A stretch of DNA of 64,000 bases from Halopseudomonas bauzanensis (GTDB lineage: Bacteria > Pseudomonadota > Gammaproteobacteria > Pseudomonadales > Pseudomonadaceae), in the NCBI RefSeq assembly GCF_900114735.1, contig NZ_FOUA01000001.1:756278-820277 (forward strand), given 5' to 3'. The notes beneath the pieces are model-generated. The model worked only from the letters and a program-made list of their open reading frames with translations, ran no database searches and was not told the DNA's origin. Of this stretch, positions 55,106 to 64,000 are shown one piece after another (the stretch's first letter is position 1; every line of letters begins with the position of its first letter). Both the position numbers and the translations under genes were made by a program.

Positions 55106-55978
55106 ATGACCTTACTTGATTATTTGGCCAGCCACCTGCTGGCCTTTGTTGTAGTCGCCGGGCTGTTGGGGTTGGTAGTTGGCAGCTTTCTCAATGTGGT
55201 GATTCATCGCTTGCCGAAGATGATGGAGCGCGACTGGCTGCAACAGGCCCGGGAGATGTTGCAGCCGGAGCAGCCGCAGACCGAGCAGCCGGTGTACAAC
55301 CTGATCCTGCCTCACTCCCACTGCCCGCATTGCCAGACCGAGATCAAACCCTGGCAGAATCTGCCGTTAATCAGCTATGCGCTGTTGCGTGGCCGCTGTG
55401 GCAGCTGTCGGGAGCGTATCAGTCCACGCTATCCGCTGGTGGAGCTGCTCACCGCCGTGCTGAGTATCGTGGTGGCCTGGCAGTTCGGCTTCGGCTGGCC
55501 GGCCGCCGGGATGCTGCTACTGACCTGGACGCTGATTGCCCTCAGCCTGATCGATGCCGATACCCAATTGCTGCCGGATGCCATTGTGCTGCCGATGTTG
55601 TGGCTGGGGTTGATTGCCAATAGCTTCGGGTTGTTCACCGATATGCATTCGGCGCTCTGGGGCGCAGTGTTCGGCTATCTTAGCCTGTGGTCGGTGTATT
55701 GGCTGTTCAAACTGATCACCGGCAAGGAAGGCATGGGCTTTGGTGACTTCAAGCTGCTGGCCATGCTCGGAGCCTGGGGTGGTTGGCAGGTGTTGCCGTT
55801 GACCATCTTGCTGTCCTCGCTGGTGGGTGCGATTCTCGGGATCATTATTCTGAAGACTCGCGGCGACTCGAATTCCACCCCCCTGCCCTTCGGACCTTAT
55901 TTGGCCATTGCCGGGTGGATTGCGATTATCTGGGGGGATTGGATTACCGGAACGTATTTGCGGTTTGCGGGGTTTTGA
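55106..55978 (+). CDS. pilD: Prepilin peptidase/N-methyltransferase PilD
   Basis: 290 residues, polytopic. The N-terminal methyltransferase part has LVVGSFLNVVIHRLP and the two CxxC pairs CPHC and CGSC, and the aspartyl protease catalytic sites are in LIDADTQLLPD and GMGFGDFKLLAM. PilD removes the leader from PilA, the minor pilins and type II secretion pseudopilins, and methylates the new N-terminus. In P. aeruginosa coaE follows at once; here a 292-base repeat-rich gap intervenes. Confidence 0.96.
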   Translation: MTLLDYLASHLLAFVVVAGLLGLVVGSFLNVVIHRLPKMMERDWLQQAREMLQPEQPQTEQPVYNLILPHSHCPHCQTEIKPWQNLPLISYALLRGRCGSCRERISPRYPLVELLTAVLSIVVAWQFGFGWPAAGMLLLTWTLIALSLIDADTQLLPDAIVLPMLWLGLIANSFGLFTDMHSALWGAVFGYLSLWSVYWLFKLITGKEGMGFGDFKLLAMLGAWGGWQVLPLTILLSSLVGAILGIIILKTRGDSNSTPLPFGPYLAIAGWIAIIWGDWITGTYLRFAGF

Positions 55979-55983
55979 ATCAC

Positions 55984-56135
55984 GGCCGGGTTCCATCCCG
56001 GCCAGCGGTGATTCAGGCGGCTTTGCTGGTCGAGCTGGTGTTCGACCCTCCCAGGTAAACCGGTGGCGGGGGCTGGCTTGCTTGCGAATGGGCTGGATGG
56101 AAAGGCTTCGCGGCCGAGGTCGCGCTCACAAATGC
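55984..56135. repeat. REP-like elements after pilD
   Basis: A GGCCGGG hairpin (55984-55990 with 55997-56003) comes directly after pilD and could terminate it. TCGAGCTGGTGTTCGA (56030-56045) is a one-base variant of the core palindrome seen at 1845, 6916 and 58150. CGCGGCCGAGGTCGCGC (from about 56108) is a second repeat type, also seen near 51920. No gene lies in 55979-56270. Confidence 0.75.
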
Positions 56136-56204
56136 CTTGCTGATGCTTACTAACCTGACTCCGCCTGGGATCCAGGTCTGCTCACATCCCCTTTCTCTGA
56201 CCGG

Positions 56205-56233
56205 TCCACAGACCCATCCAATCTACGTATACT
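56205..56233 (+). promoter_or_regulatory. Candidate promoter for coaE-yacG
   Basis: TCCACA (56205-56210) and TATACT (56228-56233) are 17 bases apart, 38 bases before the coaE start. The -10 matches well and the -35 matches four of six. Confidence 0.5.
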
Positions 56234-56270
56234 GGGCGCCTTCGATATAGACGCAAGGCGCTGATATTGC

Positions 56271-56894
56271 ATGAGCATCTCCAATCCTTTCATCATCGGT
56301 CTCACCGGCGGCATCGGCAGCGGCAAGAGCGCGGCAGCTGCGCGGTTTGCCGAGGCGCATGATATTCATGTGGTGGATGCTGATATCAAGTCGCGGGTGG
56401 TGGTGGAGCCGGGCCGGCCGGCGCTGCAGCAGATTGTCGACCGTTTTGGTGATGCGGTGCTGCAGGCGGATGGTTCGTTGAATCGAGCAGCCCTGCGCGA
56501 GCGGGTTTTTCAGATAGCCGACGAGCGCCGCTGGCTGGAGCAGTTGTTGCACCCGCTGATCCGTGAGGAGATCGTCCGTGACCTGGCTTCTGCCCAGTCG
56601 CCTTATGCGCTACTGGTGTCACCGCTGCTGGTGGAGTCAGGGCAGTATCAGATGACCCAACGAGTGTTGGTGGTCGATGTGCCCGAGGCGCTGCAAATCG
56701 CCCGCACCACCGCCCGTGACCAGGTGCCAGAGGCGCAGGTGCGTGCCATTCTCCAGGCCCAGGCGCAACGTGAAGACCGGTTGCGCCACGCTGATGACGT
56801 CATCACCAATGACCAGGACCTGGCGGCACTGCACCGCCAGGTTGATCAATTGCACCAGTTCTATCTGGCGCTGAGTACAGGAGCCAAGCCATGA
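56271..56894 (+). CDS. coaE: Dephospho-CoA kinase (CoaE)
   Basis: 207 residues, standard size. P-loop [14 protein letters not shown] (about 9-22), [20 protein letters not shown] and the lid region [15 protein letters not shown]. CoaE phosphorylates the ribose of dephospho-CoA in the last step of CoA synthesis. It overlaps yacG by four bases. In pseudomonads it usually continues the pilBCD operon, but here a gap with its own promoter candidate precedes it. Confidence 0.96.
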   Translation: MSISNPFIIGLTGGIGSGKSAAAARFAEAHDIHVVDADIKSRVVVEPGRPALQQIVDRFGDAVLQADGSLNRAALRERVFQIADERRWLEQLLHPLIREEIVRDLASAQSPYALLVSPLLVESGQYQMTQRVLVVDVPEALQIARTTARDQVPEAQVRAILQAQAQREDRLRHADDVITNDQDLAALHRQVDQLHQFYLALSTGAKP

Positions 56895-57079
56895 CCACTA
56901 CTGTTGAATGCCCTACCTGCAAGGCCCCCGTCACCTGGGACGCAAGCTCTCCGGACCGCCCGTTCTGCTCCCCCCGCTGCCGCCTGATCGATCTGGGCGC
57001 TTGGGCAGCCGAGGAACATGTGATTCCCGGCGATGAGCTGGAGCAGGATCTGTTTTCTGAAGATGTCCCCAGGCAGTAA
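56891..57079 (+). CDS. yacG: DNA gyrase inhibitor YacG (zinc-binding)
   Basis: 62 residues. Four cysteines in [10 protein letters not shown] and [12 protein letters not shown] form one zinc site, followed by [11 protein letters not shown], as in YacG. The protein binds GyrB and inhibits gyrase. It overlaps the coaE stop codon by four bases, indicating translational coupling. Confidence 0.95.
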   Translation: MTTTVECPTCKAPVTWDASSPDRPFCSPRCRLIDLGAWAAEEHVIPGDELEQDLFSEDVPRQ

Positions 57080-57115
57080 TTTTACCCTTCACCTGTCACC
57101 GACTCCGAGAAATAC

Positions 57116-58138
57116 ATGCGCCGTATCCATGTCATCGCCGCCGTCATCCGCGACGCTCAGAACCGTATTCTGATTGCCAAACGTCCTGACCATGCGCATC
57201 AGGGTGGGTTGTGGGAGTTTCCCGGTGGCAAGGTTGAAGAAGCCGAGACCCGCCGCGACGGGCTGGGCCGGGAGCTGCTGGAAGAGCTGGGCATTGCCGT
57301 TACCGAGGCCCGCCCGCTGCTGGATATTCGCCATGACTATCCCGACAAGTCAGTGCGACTGGATGTATGGCTGGTGACGGGGTTTGATGGCGAGGCCCAC
57401 GGCGCTGAGGGGCAGCCGGTGCGCTGGGTGGCGGCTGCGGAGCTGGATGAGTATGCGTTTCCTGCCGCCAATGCGCCTATCGTGCGAGCGGCGCAGTTGC
57501 CGGAGCAGTATCTGATTACCCCCGATGTGGCGGACGAGGCGGAGCTGTTTTCTGGGCTGGAACGGGCTCGGGACGCGGGTATCAGAATGGTGCAGTTGCG
57601 GCAGACCGGGCTGGACGACGCGGCGTATCAGGCATTGGCACAGCGAGTGTTGGAAAAGTTTGGCGGCGACTTTCAGTGGATGCTGAAAGGCGATACGTCA
57701 CCTGTATGGCCGGGTGCAGGCTGGCACCTGACCAGTCGACAGTTGCGTGCGATGTGGACCAGGCAAACTCAGGGGCAGCCTGGGGCTACCATCGGCTCGG
57801 GGGCGGGCCTCCTACAAGACGAGGATTCCTTTAGTTCCCCAGCTCTGCTCGCCGCCTCCTGCCACAATGCGGAAGAGTTGAAGATGGCCGCCGATCTAGG
57901 AGCCGATTTTGTGACGCTTTCCCCCATCAACTCTACCGCCAGCCATCCTGATGTCCAACCCCTCGGCTGGGAGCGAGTCAGAGAGCTGATCGACTCGGTG
58001 AATATGCCGGTGTACTTGCTGGGCGGGCTATCGGCTAATGAGCTGCCAGAGGCCTTCGAGGCCGGGGCACAGGGTGTGGCTGGGATACGGCAGCTCTGGG
58101 GAAGGTCGAGCTCCATCTCAAGCAACGTAGCTTCTTGA
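57116..58138 (+). CDS. mutT: MutT (8-oxo-dGTP diphosphatase) fused to a ThiE-like domain, with an internal extra segment
   Basis: 340 residues. The N-terminal Nudix domain (1-130) has the Nudix box from GGKVEEAET to ELLEELG (about 37-59), hydrolysing oxidised dGTP. The C-terminal domain (about 140-335) is thiamine-phosphate-synthase-like (GIRMVQLRQTGLDD, LAASCHNAEELKMA, DFVTLSPI, GGLSANELPEAFEAGA). This fusion is common in pseudomonads at about 315 residues. Here about 25 extra residues lie between TSRQLRA and LLAASCHN (bases near 57765-57840), and the last codons are built from a REP palindrome. Confidence 0.93.
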   Translation: MRRIHVIAAVIRDAQNRILIAKRPDHAHQGGLWEFPGGKVEEAETRRDGLGRELLEELGIAVTEARPLLDIRHDYPDKSVRLDVWLVTGFDGEAHGAEGQPVRWVAAAELDEYAFPAANAPIVRAAQLPEQYLITPDVADEAELFSGLERARDAGIRMVQLRQTGLDDAAYQALAQRVLEKFGGDFQWMLKGDTSPVWPGAGWHLTSRQLRAMWTRQTQGQPGATIGSGAGLLQDEDSFSSPALLAASCHNAEELKMAADLGADFVTLSPINSTASHPDVQPLGWERVRELIDSVNMPVYLLGGLSANELPEAFEAGAQGVAGIRQLWGRSSSISSNVAS

Positions 58139-58260
58139 GAACACCATCATCGAGCTGGTGCTCGACGGTCCCAGGGGGCGATCTATGGAAGATCGAGTAC
58201 CATCTCGACCAACGCAGTTTCCTGATACGCCGCTGGCCGGGATGGAAGCCGGCGCGGCTG
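58107..58260. repeat. REP cluster after and within the end of mutT
   Basis: Three relatives of the core palindrome: TCGAGCTCCATCTCAA (58107-58122, inside mutT), TCGAGCTGGTGCTCGA (58150-58165, exact) and TCGAGTACCATCTCGA (58193-58208). They are followed by CCAACGCAG and a CTGGCCGGGATGGAAGCCGG segment also found near 6.86 and 55.98 kb, so a larger composite element is repeated. Confidence 0.8.
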
Positions 58261-58313
58261 CCATCGGTCGTCCATGGCCTCATATAGCGGTATGGTGTGC
58301 CGTGCAACGAGCG

Positions 58314-59261
58314 TCAGGTAATTTCCACTACCCGCAATTCCTTGGGCATGCTGAAGACGATGTTCTCTTCCCGGCCGTCCAGTTCCTGCACGCCGGTGGC
58401 GCCGCTGTCGCGCAGGTGTTGAATAACCTGCTGCACCAGCACATCGGGGGCGGAGGCGCCGGCGGTGACGCCGATATTGGTAACGCCTTCTAGCCATTCC
58501 GGGCGGATCTCGTCGGCGCCATCGATCAGGTAGGCAGGTGTGCCCATGCGATCCGACAGCTCACGCAGGCGGTTGGAGTTGGAGCTGTTGGGGCTGCCGA
58601 CCACCAATACCAGATCACACTCACTGGCCAGCTGCTTGACCGCATCCTGGCGGTTCTGGGTGGCGTAGCAGATGTCGTCCTTGCGCGGGCCTTCGATAGC
58701 CGGGAAATGCTTGCGCAGGGCGTCGATGACACGTGCGGTGTCGTCCATGGATAGCGTGGTCTGAGTGACGAAGGCCAGGCGCGAGGGATCTTTCACCTGC
58801 AGCCGGGCGACATCGTCCTCGTTTTCCACCAGATAGATAGCGCCACCGTTGCTGCCATCGTACTGTCCCATGGTGCCTTCCACTTCCGGGTGCCCGGCGT
58901 GGCCGATAAGGATGCATTCGCGGCCATCACGGCTGTAGCGCACCACTTCCATATGCACCTTGGTCACCAGCGGGCAGGTGGCGTCGAACACTTTCAGACC
59001 GCGGGCATCGGCGTCGTCACGCACGGCCTTGGATACACCGTGGGCGCTGAAGATGACGATGACGTCGTCGGGAATCTCATCCAGTTCATCGACAAAGACC
59101 GCACCGCGGTTACGCAGGTCTTCGACGACAAATTTGTTGTGCACCACTTCATGGCGCACATAGATCGGGGGGCCGAACACTTCCAGCGCGCGGTTGACGA
59201 TTTCGATGGCGCGGTCGACGCCGGCACAGAAGCCGCGCGGGTTGGCCAGTTTGATCTGCAT
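58314..59261 (-). CDS. ispH: 4-hydroxy-3-methylbut-2-enyl diphosphate reductase (IspH)
   Basis: 315 residues from ATG 59261 (GAGG upstream); the frame extends to 59288 without a better site. IspH catalyses the last step of the MEP pathway, making IPP and DMAPP. The three Fe-S cysteines are in GFCAGVDRA (Cys12), DATCPLVTK (near 96) and [10 protein letters not shown] (near 197). The catalytic glutamate is in VEGTMGQ and SNSNRL contacts the diphosphate. It is the last gene of the ribF-ileS-lspA-fkpB-ispH operon. Confidence 0.97.
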   Translation of the reverse strand: MQIKLANPRGFCAGVDRAIEIVNRALEVFGPPIYVRHEVVHNKFVVEDLRNRGAVFVDELDEIPDDVIVIFSAHGVSKAVRDDADARGLKVFDATCPLVTKVHMEVVRYSRDGRECILIGHAGHPEVEGTMGQYDGSNGGAIYLVENEDDVARLQVKDPSRLAFVTQTTLSMDDTARVIDALRKHFPAIEGPRKDDICYATQNRQDAVKQLASECDLVLVVGSPNSSNSNRLRELSDRMGTPAYLIDGADEIRPEWLEGVTNIGVTAGASAPDVLVQQVIQHLRDSGATGVQELDGREENIVFSMPKELRVVEIT

Positions 59262-59295
59262 GGGAAGCCTCGATTGAGTCATGGTCAATGGCGGC

Positions 59296-59733
59296 TCAGG
59301 CCGCCTTCACCTCGATGATTTCCACCTCGAAGGTGATGACCTTGCCAGCCAGCGGGTGGTTGAAGTCCACTTCTACCACAGTATCGTGAATGGTCTTGAC
59401 CACGCCGGGCATTTCGCCGCCGGCGGCGTCCCGGAAGATGACCAGCAAGCCGGGCTCCAGTTCCATTTCGCTGAACTGGTCGCGGGGCACGGTCTGGATG
59501 TTCTGTGGGTTGCCGGGGCCAAAGCCACGCTCGGGCTCAACTTCAAAGCTGCGCTTGTCGCCGGCCTTGAGACCGAACAGGCTGGCTTCGAAGCCGGGCA
59601 GCAGGCTGCCGTCACCGACTTTGAAGGTGGCCGGAGCTTTGCCCACGGTGGAATCAACTACGTCGCCGCTGGGCAGTTTCAGGGTGAAGTGCAGGGTGAC
59701 TTCAGTGTCGTGGTTGATGCGGATGTCGGTCAT
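59296..59733 (-). CDS. fkpB: FKBP-type peptidyl-prolyl isomerase, SlpA/FkpB
   Basis: 145 residues from ATG 59733; an upstream in-frame extension to 59802 is not protein-like. FKBP fold of the SlyD/SlpA type ([24 protein letters not shown]) with an inserted chaperone flap ([20 protein letters not shown]) and the C-terminal HPLAGK strand. It assists folding of proline-containing proteins in the cytoplasm. It has this place in the isoprenoid/lipoprotein operon in most gamma-proteobacteria. Confidence 0.95.
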   Translation of the reverse strand: MTDIRINHDTEVTLHFTLKLPSGDVVDSTVGKAPATFKVGDGSLLPGFEASLFGLKAGDKRSFEVEPERGFGPGNPQNIQTVPRDQFSEMELEPGLLVIFRDAAGGEMPGVVKTIHDTVVEVDFNHPLAGKVITFEVEIIEVKAA

Positions 59734-59834
59734 GTCTGTCTCAAATACGTTGAATGGCAGGGTATAGCTGCCGGAGAAACCCGGGCCCGCTTTGCGGACC
59801 ATCGCGGCGAGAGCGCCGCTTCTGCAGGAGTCGG

Positions 59835-60329
59835 TCAGCTGTCCTTTTTTCCCGGCCGAAACATATCCAGAATCATCAGCGCCGCGCCTACGGTGATGGC
59901 GCTGTCAGCGATATTGAAGGCCGGGAAGAACCAGCTCTGCTGCCAATGCACCAGGATGAAATCCACCACATGGCCATGCACGATGCGATCGTACAAATTA
60001 CCGAGCGCGCCGCCAAGAATCAGCGCCAGCGCCAGCGCTTCCAGCCATTTATCCCGGGCCAGACGCGATAACCAGACCAGCAGCATGACGCTTACGCCCA
60101 CGGCAATGGCGATGAAAAACCAGCGCTGCCAGCCGCCGGCGTCCGACAGGAAGCTGAACGCAGCCCCGGTATTATAGGCCAGGGTGAAGCTGAACAGACC
60201 ATCGATCACCGGAACCTGCTGGTACAGTCTCAGGCTGGACTCCGCCACCCACTTGGTCAGCAGGTCCAGCGCAATGACCACGACGCTGAGCCACAACCAG
60301 ACCAGTCCGCTGCGACGCAGGTCAGGCAT
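59835..60329 (-). CDS. lspA: Lipoprotein signal peptidase (LspA)
   Basis: 164 residues from ATG 60329, overlapping the ileS end by eight bases; the frame continues upstream inside ileS. Four membrane segments. The catalytic aspartates are in [15 protein letters not shown] and FNIADSAI, and the active-site NTGAAFSFL motif is present. LspA cleaves diacylglyceryl-modified prolipoproteins, such as the lipoproteins predicted at 12.4 kb and 42 kb in this window. Confidence 0.96.
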   Translation of the reverse strand: MPDLRRSGLVWLWLSVVVIALDLLTKWVAESSLRLYQQVPVIDGLFSFTLAYNTGAAFSFLSDAGGWQRWFFIAIAVGVSVMLLVWLSRLARDKWLEALALALILGGALGNLYDRIVHGHVVDFILVHWQQSWFFPAFNIADSAITVGAALMILDMFRPGKKDS

Positions 60330-63153
60330 GCTTGCGCACCTCGCCCTGGCCTTCGATGTTCTCGACGCAGCGGCCGCAGATCTCGGGATGCGCAGCATGG
60401 CTACCCACGTCCGGCAGGAAATGCCAGCAACGGACGCACTTGCTGTGCCCCGATTTGACGATGCTCAGCTTCAGGCCGGATACCTCGGTGGCGACGGCAC
60501 TGTCATCCGCGTCGGCCAGCGGCGCGATGCGCGCGGCGGAGGTGATCAGCACGAAGCGCAGCTCGTCGCCCAGCTTGTTCAGCGTGGCGCTGACCTGCTC
60601 GTCGGCGTACAGGGTAACTTCCGCCTGCAGATTACCGCCGAGGACCTTGGCGTTGCGCAGGTTTTCCAGTTCCTTGTTCACCGCGATCTTCACCGCCAGT
60701 ACCTGCTCCCAGAAGGCCCGGTCCAGTTCAATGTCTGCCGGCAGCGCCGTCAGACCGTCATACCAGGTGTTGAGCATGACCGATTCGTTGCGTTCGCCCG
60801 GCAGGTACTGCCAGATTTCCTCAGAGGTAAAGGCCAGGATCGGCGCGATCCAGCGCACCAGCGCCTCGGCGATGTGGTACATGGCGGTCTGACAGGAGCG
60901 CCGTGCAGTGCTGTCGGCACCGGTGGTGTACTGGCGGTCCTTGATGATGTCCAGATAGAAACCGCCCAGCTCCTGCACGCAGAAGTTATGCACCTTCTGG
61001 TAGACGTTCCAGAACTTGTAGGTGTCGTAGGCTTCGCTGATTTCCTGTTGCAGCAGCAGCGCGCGATCCACGGCCCAGCGGTCCAGGTCGAGCATCTGCT
61101 CCGGGGGCAGAGCATGCTGCTTCGGGTCAAAACCGTTGAGGTTCGACAGCAAAAAGCGCGTGGTATTACGGATGCGGCGATAGGCATCGGCGCTGCGTTG
61201 CAGGATCTGCTTGGAGACGGCCATTTCACCGGAGTAGTCAGTGGAGGACACCCACAGGCGCAGGATATCGGCACCCAGGCTGTCGTTCACTTCCTGCGGG
61301 GCGACCACGTTGCCCAGCGACTTGGACATCTTGCGACCGTTCTCGTCAACCACGAAGCCGTGGGTCAGCAGACCGCGGTACGGTGCGTGACCGTCGATGG
61401 CACAAGCGGTCAGCAAGGATGAGTGGAACCAGCCGCGGTGCTGGTCGGAGCCTTCCAGATAGAGGTCGGCACGCGGACCTTCTTCATGACCCATCGGGTG
61501 CGAGCCGCGCATCACGTGCCAGTGGGTGGTGCCGGAGTCGAACCACACGTCCAGGGTGTCGCTGATCTTGTCGTACTGGGCGGCTTCTTCGCCGAGCAGT
61601 TCGGCGGCGTCCAGCTTGAACCAGGCTTCGATGCCCTCTTGCTCGACGCGCTTGGCCACTTCTTCCATCAGCTCGACGGTGCGCGGATGCAGCTCACCGC
61701 TTTCCTTGTGCAGGAAGAACGGGATCGGCACACCCCAGTTGCGCTGACGGGAGATACACCAGTCCGGGCGCCCGGCGATCATGCCATGCAAGCGCGCCTG
61801 CCCCCAGGCGGGGACGAACTGGGTCTGCTCGATGGCGTCCAGGGCGCGGCGGCGCAGGGAGCTACCGTCGTGAACCACCTTGTCCATACCGACAAACCAC
61901 TGGGCCGTAGCGCGGTAGATCAGCGGAGTCTTGTGCCGCCAGCAGTGCATGTAGCTGTGCTGGATCGGCTCGTGCTTGAGCAGCGCGCCGACTTCGTCGA
62001 GTTTGGCGACGATATTGGCGTTGGCCTTCCAGATGAACTGGCCGCCGAAGAACGGCAGGTCACTGACATAGACGCCATTGCTCTGCACCGGGGTTAGAAT
62101 GTCGTCATTCTCCATGCCGTAGTGCTTGCAGGTACGGAAGTCATCTTCGCCGTAGGCCGGGGCCGAGTGGACGATACCAGTACCGGCGCCGGTCTCGACG
62201 TATTCCGCCAGGTACACCGGGGAGAAGCGCTCGTAGAACGGGTGGCGAAAGCGGATGTTTTCCAGCGCACGACCTTCGCACCGGGCAATGATCTCGCCCT
62301 GCTTGCCGTAACGCTGCAGGCTGGACTCGGCCAGTTCTTCGGCCAGTACCAGCAGTTGATCGCCAGTATCGACCAGCGCATAGATGAAGTCAGGATGGAC
62401 GTTCAGCGCCTGGTTGGCCGGGATGGTCCAGGGGGTGGTGGTCCAGATGACGATGCTGGCGGGCTTGGCCAATTCCGCTAGGCCAAAGGCAGCCGCCAGC
62501 TTGTCCGCATCTTCGACAACAAAAGCCACGTCGATGGCATCGGACTTCTTGTCCTGGTATTCCACCTCGGCTTCGGCCAGTGCCGAGCCACAGTCAAAGC
62601 ACCAGTTGACCGGCTTCAGACCCTTGAAGACGAAGCCGCCCTCGACCATCTTCGCCAGCGCACGGATCTCGCCCGCTTCGTTGGGGAACTCCATGGTCTT
62701 GTAGGGATTATCCCAGTCGCCCAGCACGCCCAGGCGGATGAAGTCATTTTTCTGGCCTTCGATCTGCTCAGCGGCATAATGGCGGCAGCGCTCGCGGGTC
62801 TGGTCCGCCGGCTGGTTTTTGCCGAAGGTGGTCTCGACCTTGTGCTCGATCGGCAGGCCGTGGCAATCCCAACCCGGTACATAGGGCGCGTCGAAGCCGG
62901 ACAGGGTGCGCGAGCGCACGATCATGTCCTTGATGATCTTGTTCACCGCGTGACCGATATGAATGCTGCCGTTGGCGTAGGGCGGGCCGTCGTGCAGCAC
63001 GAACTGGGGACGGCCTTGGCTGACCTCGCGAATTCGCTGGTAGAGACCGATACTGTCCAGACGTTTCAGGGTTTCCGGCTCGCGGGCCGGCAGGCCGGCC
63101 TTCATCGGGAAATCTGTTGCGGGCAGGTTCAGCGTCGCTTTGTAATCAGTCAT
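60322..63153 (-). CDS. ileS: Isoleucyl-tRNA synthetase (IleRS)
   Basis: 943 residues from ATG 63153; upstream to 63189 would run into the ribF end. Class I synthetase with HIGH in [10 protein letters not shown] (about residue 66), KMSKS in [10 protein letters not shown] (near 600), and the editing domain between them. The C-terminal zinc motif is CVRCWHF and CGRCVENI. It charges tRNA-Ile. Overlap with lspA by eight bases and a twelve-base gap to ribF show one operon. Confidence 0.97.
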   Translation of the reverse strand: MTDYKATLNLPATDFPMKAGLPAREPETLKRLDSIGLYQRIREVSQGRPQFVLHDGPPYANGSIHIGHAVNKIIKDMIVRSRTLSGFDAPYVPGWDCHGLPIEHKVETTFGKNQPADQTRERCRHYAAEQIEGQKNDFIRLGVLGDWDNPYKTMEFPNEAGEIRALAKMVEGGFVFKGLKPVNWCFDCGSALAEAEVEYQDKKSDAIDVAFVVEDADKLAAAFGLAELAKPASIVIWTTTPWTIPANQALNVHPDFIYALVDTGDQLLVLAEELAESSLQRYGKQGEIIARCEGRALENIRFRHPFYERFSPVYLAEYVETGAGTGIVHSAPAYGEDDFRTCKHYGMENDDILTPVQSNGVYVSDLPFFGGQFIWKANANIVAKLDEVGALLKHEPIQHSYMHCWRHKTPLIYRATAQWFVGMDKVVHDGSSLRRRALDAIEQTQFVPAWGQARLHGMIAGRPDWCISRQRNWGVPIPFFLHKESGELHPRTVELMEEVAKRVEQEGIEAWFKLDAAELLGEEAAQYDKISDTLDVWFDSGTTHWHVMRGSHPMGHEEGPRADLYLEGSDQHRGWFHSSLLTACAIDGHAPYRGLLTHGFVVDENGRKMSKSLGNVVAPQEVNDSLGADILRLWVSSTDYSGEMAVSKQILQRSADAYRRIRNTTRFLLSNLNGFDPKQHALPPEQMLDLDRWAVDRALLLQQEISEAYDTYKFWNVYQKVHNFCVQELGGFYLDIIKDRQYTTGADSTARRSCQTAMYHIAEALVRWIAPILAFTSEEIWQYLPGERNESVMLNTWYDGLTALPADIELDRAFWEQVLAVKIAVNKELENLRNAKVLGGNLQAEVTLYADEQVSATLNKLGDELRFVLITSAARIAPLADADDSAVATEVSGLKLSIVKSGHSKCVRCWHFLPDVGSHAAHPEICGRCVENIEGQGEVRKHA

Positions 63154-63164
63154 CTTGTCCTGGC

Positions 63165-64000
63165 TCACTTGTTCAATTCGGCGGCCCATTGGGCCCGTGC
63201 GGTGGCGAAATCAGCCTTGATGGCGGCCTGCAACTCGTCCAGCGAGTCGAACTTGCGTTCGTCACGCAGTTTTTCATGAAATACCACGGTAATGCGGCGA
63301 CCGTAGAGGTCACCGTCGAAATCCAGCAGATGGACTTCCAGATGCGCCTGGCCATCCCCGTTCACCGTGGGACGGGTGCCAATATTGGCGGCACCGAGGT
63401 GCCGTGTGCCGTCCAGCTCGACGCTGACCCGGTACACCCCATTGAGCGGCGCACTGATGCGCTTGAGCTGCACATTGGCAGTCGGCGCACCCAGGGTCCG
63501 GCCCAGCTTCTGGCCATGCAGTACTCGCCCGGTAATGCTGAACGGGCGACCCAACAGGCGCTCGGCCTGGGGGAAGTCTCCCTCCGCCAGAACCTGACGC
63601 ACTCGGGTGCTGCTGATGCGCTCGCCGCTTTCGGCCACGGTGCTGGCGGACTCGACAGTGAACCCTTGCTGCTGGCCACGCGCCTGCAGCAAGGCAAAGT
63701 CACCGGCACGATCGCAACCGAAGCGGAAATCATCGCCCACTTCCAGGTGTTTTACGCCCAGCCCATCGATCAGCACCTGCTGGATGAATTCATCCGCGCT
63801 CAGCTCGCGCAGGCGGCGATTGAATGCCAGGCACAGTACTCGGTCGACGCCCTGCTCTTCCAGCAGCGCGAGCTTGTCGCGCAGGCGGGTCAGGCGCGGC
63901 GGTGCGCTATGGGGGGCGAAATACTCCCTGGGCTGCGGCTCGAAGATCACCACGCAACCGGGCAACCCCAGACGCGCAGCATGACGACTCAGACGCTTGA
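63165..64000 (-). CDS. ribF: Bifunctional riboflavin kinase/FAD synthetase RibF (5' truncated by window end)
   Basis: The frame is open to the window edge (first complete codon at 63998), so the initial segment of the nucleotidyltransferase domain is missing; about 277 residues are visible. FEPQPREYF and [20 protein letters not shown] belong to the FAD synthetase part, and [17 protein letters not shown] to its signature. The C-terminal riboflavin kinase domain has [14 protein letters not shown]. RibF makes FMN and FAD from riboflavin. It is cotranscribed with ileS. Confidence 0.96.
   Translation of the reverse strand, partial: KRLSRHAARLGLPGCVVIFEPQPREYFAPHSAPPRLTRLRDKLALLEEQGVDRVLCLAFNRRLRELSADEFIQQVLIDGLGVKHLEVGDDFRFGCDRAGDFALLQARGQQQGFTVESASTVAESGERISSTRVRQVLAEGDFPQAERLLGRPFSITGRVLHGQKLGRTLGAPTANVQLKRISAPLNGVYRVSVELDGTRHLGAANIGTRPTVNGDGQAHLEVHLLDFDGDLYGRRITVVFHEKLRDERKFDSLDELQAAIKADFATARAQWAAELNK

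Overview
The window reads as chromosome of a gamma-proteobacterium of the Pseudomonadaceae, most likely Halopseudomonas or a relative of the P. pertucinogena group. This is inferred from the ribF-ileS-lspA-fkpB-ispH order, the fimU-pilVWXY1E and pilA/pilBCD-coaE-yacG blocks, nadC in the same neighbourhood, and short palindromic intergenic repeats of Pseudomonas type. No transposase, integrase, phage gene, rRNA or CRISPR array was seen.

Layout. 1-17 kb is mostly housekeeping: the end of an alanine/glycine symporter, nadC, a tesB-HAD-sulfatase operon, a flavoprotein, pdxH, a serine hydrolase, a DinG-type helicase, small conserved genes, an SDR, dinB and a diguanylate cyclase, then an initiator tRNA-Met with its own promoter and terminator. 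17.5-30.7 kb is catabolic. An operon laoC-laoB-laoA-sdsA-laoR joins an alkyl sulfatase to a long-chain alcohol/aldehyde oxidation system. Convergent to it lies an arylsulfatase gene, divergent from a DUF1329 gene, followed by a LysR regulator and an MFS exporter. Two near-identical promoter/operator palindromes, before laoC and before the arylsulfatase, suggest one regulon. 30.8-38 kb holds a serine hydrolase, DUF2889, a GST-like protein, YtoQ, a phosphate-binding/OmpA hybrid, and a tandem glycine riboswitch ahead of a DadA-type dehydrogenase.

38.0-40.06 kb looks like a small insertion. A HEPN/MNT toxin-antitoxin pair and two unrecognised genes are bounded by 38-bp direct copies of a transcription terminator. 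A 5'-nucleotidase lipoprotein gene follows.

42-56 kb is the type IV pilus region: minor pilins and the PilY1 adhesin on the plus strand, then on the minus strand pilA with a sigma-54 promoter, and downstream of it a membrane-anchored serine hydrolase and an acyltransferase, which are candidate pilin-modifying genes. pilB, pilC and pilD follow on the plus strand. 56-64 kb holds coaE, yacG, a mutT/thiE fusion and the ispH-fkpB-lspA-ileS-ribF operon, with ribF cut by the window end.

A palindromic repeat (core TCGAGCTGGTGCTCGA) recurs at four loci, once as a 180-bp tandem duplication. It forms the 3' ends of two coding regions.
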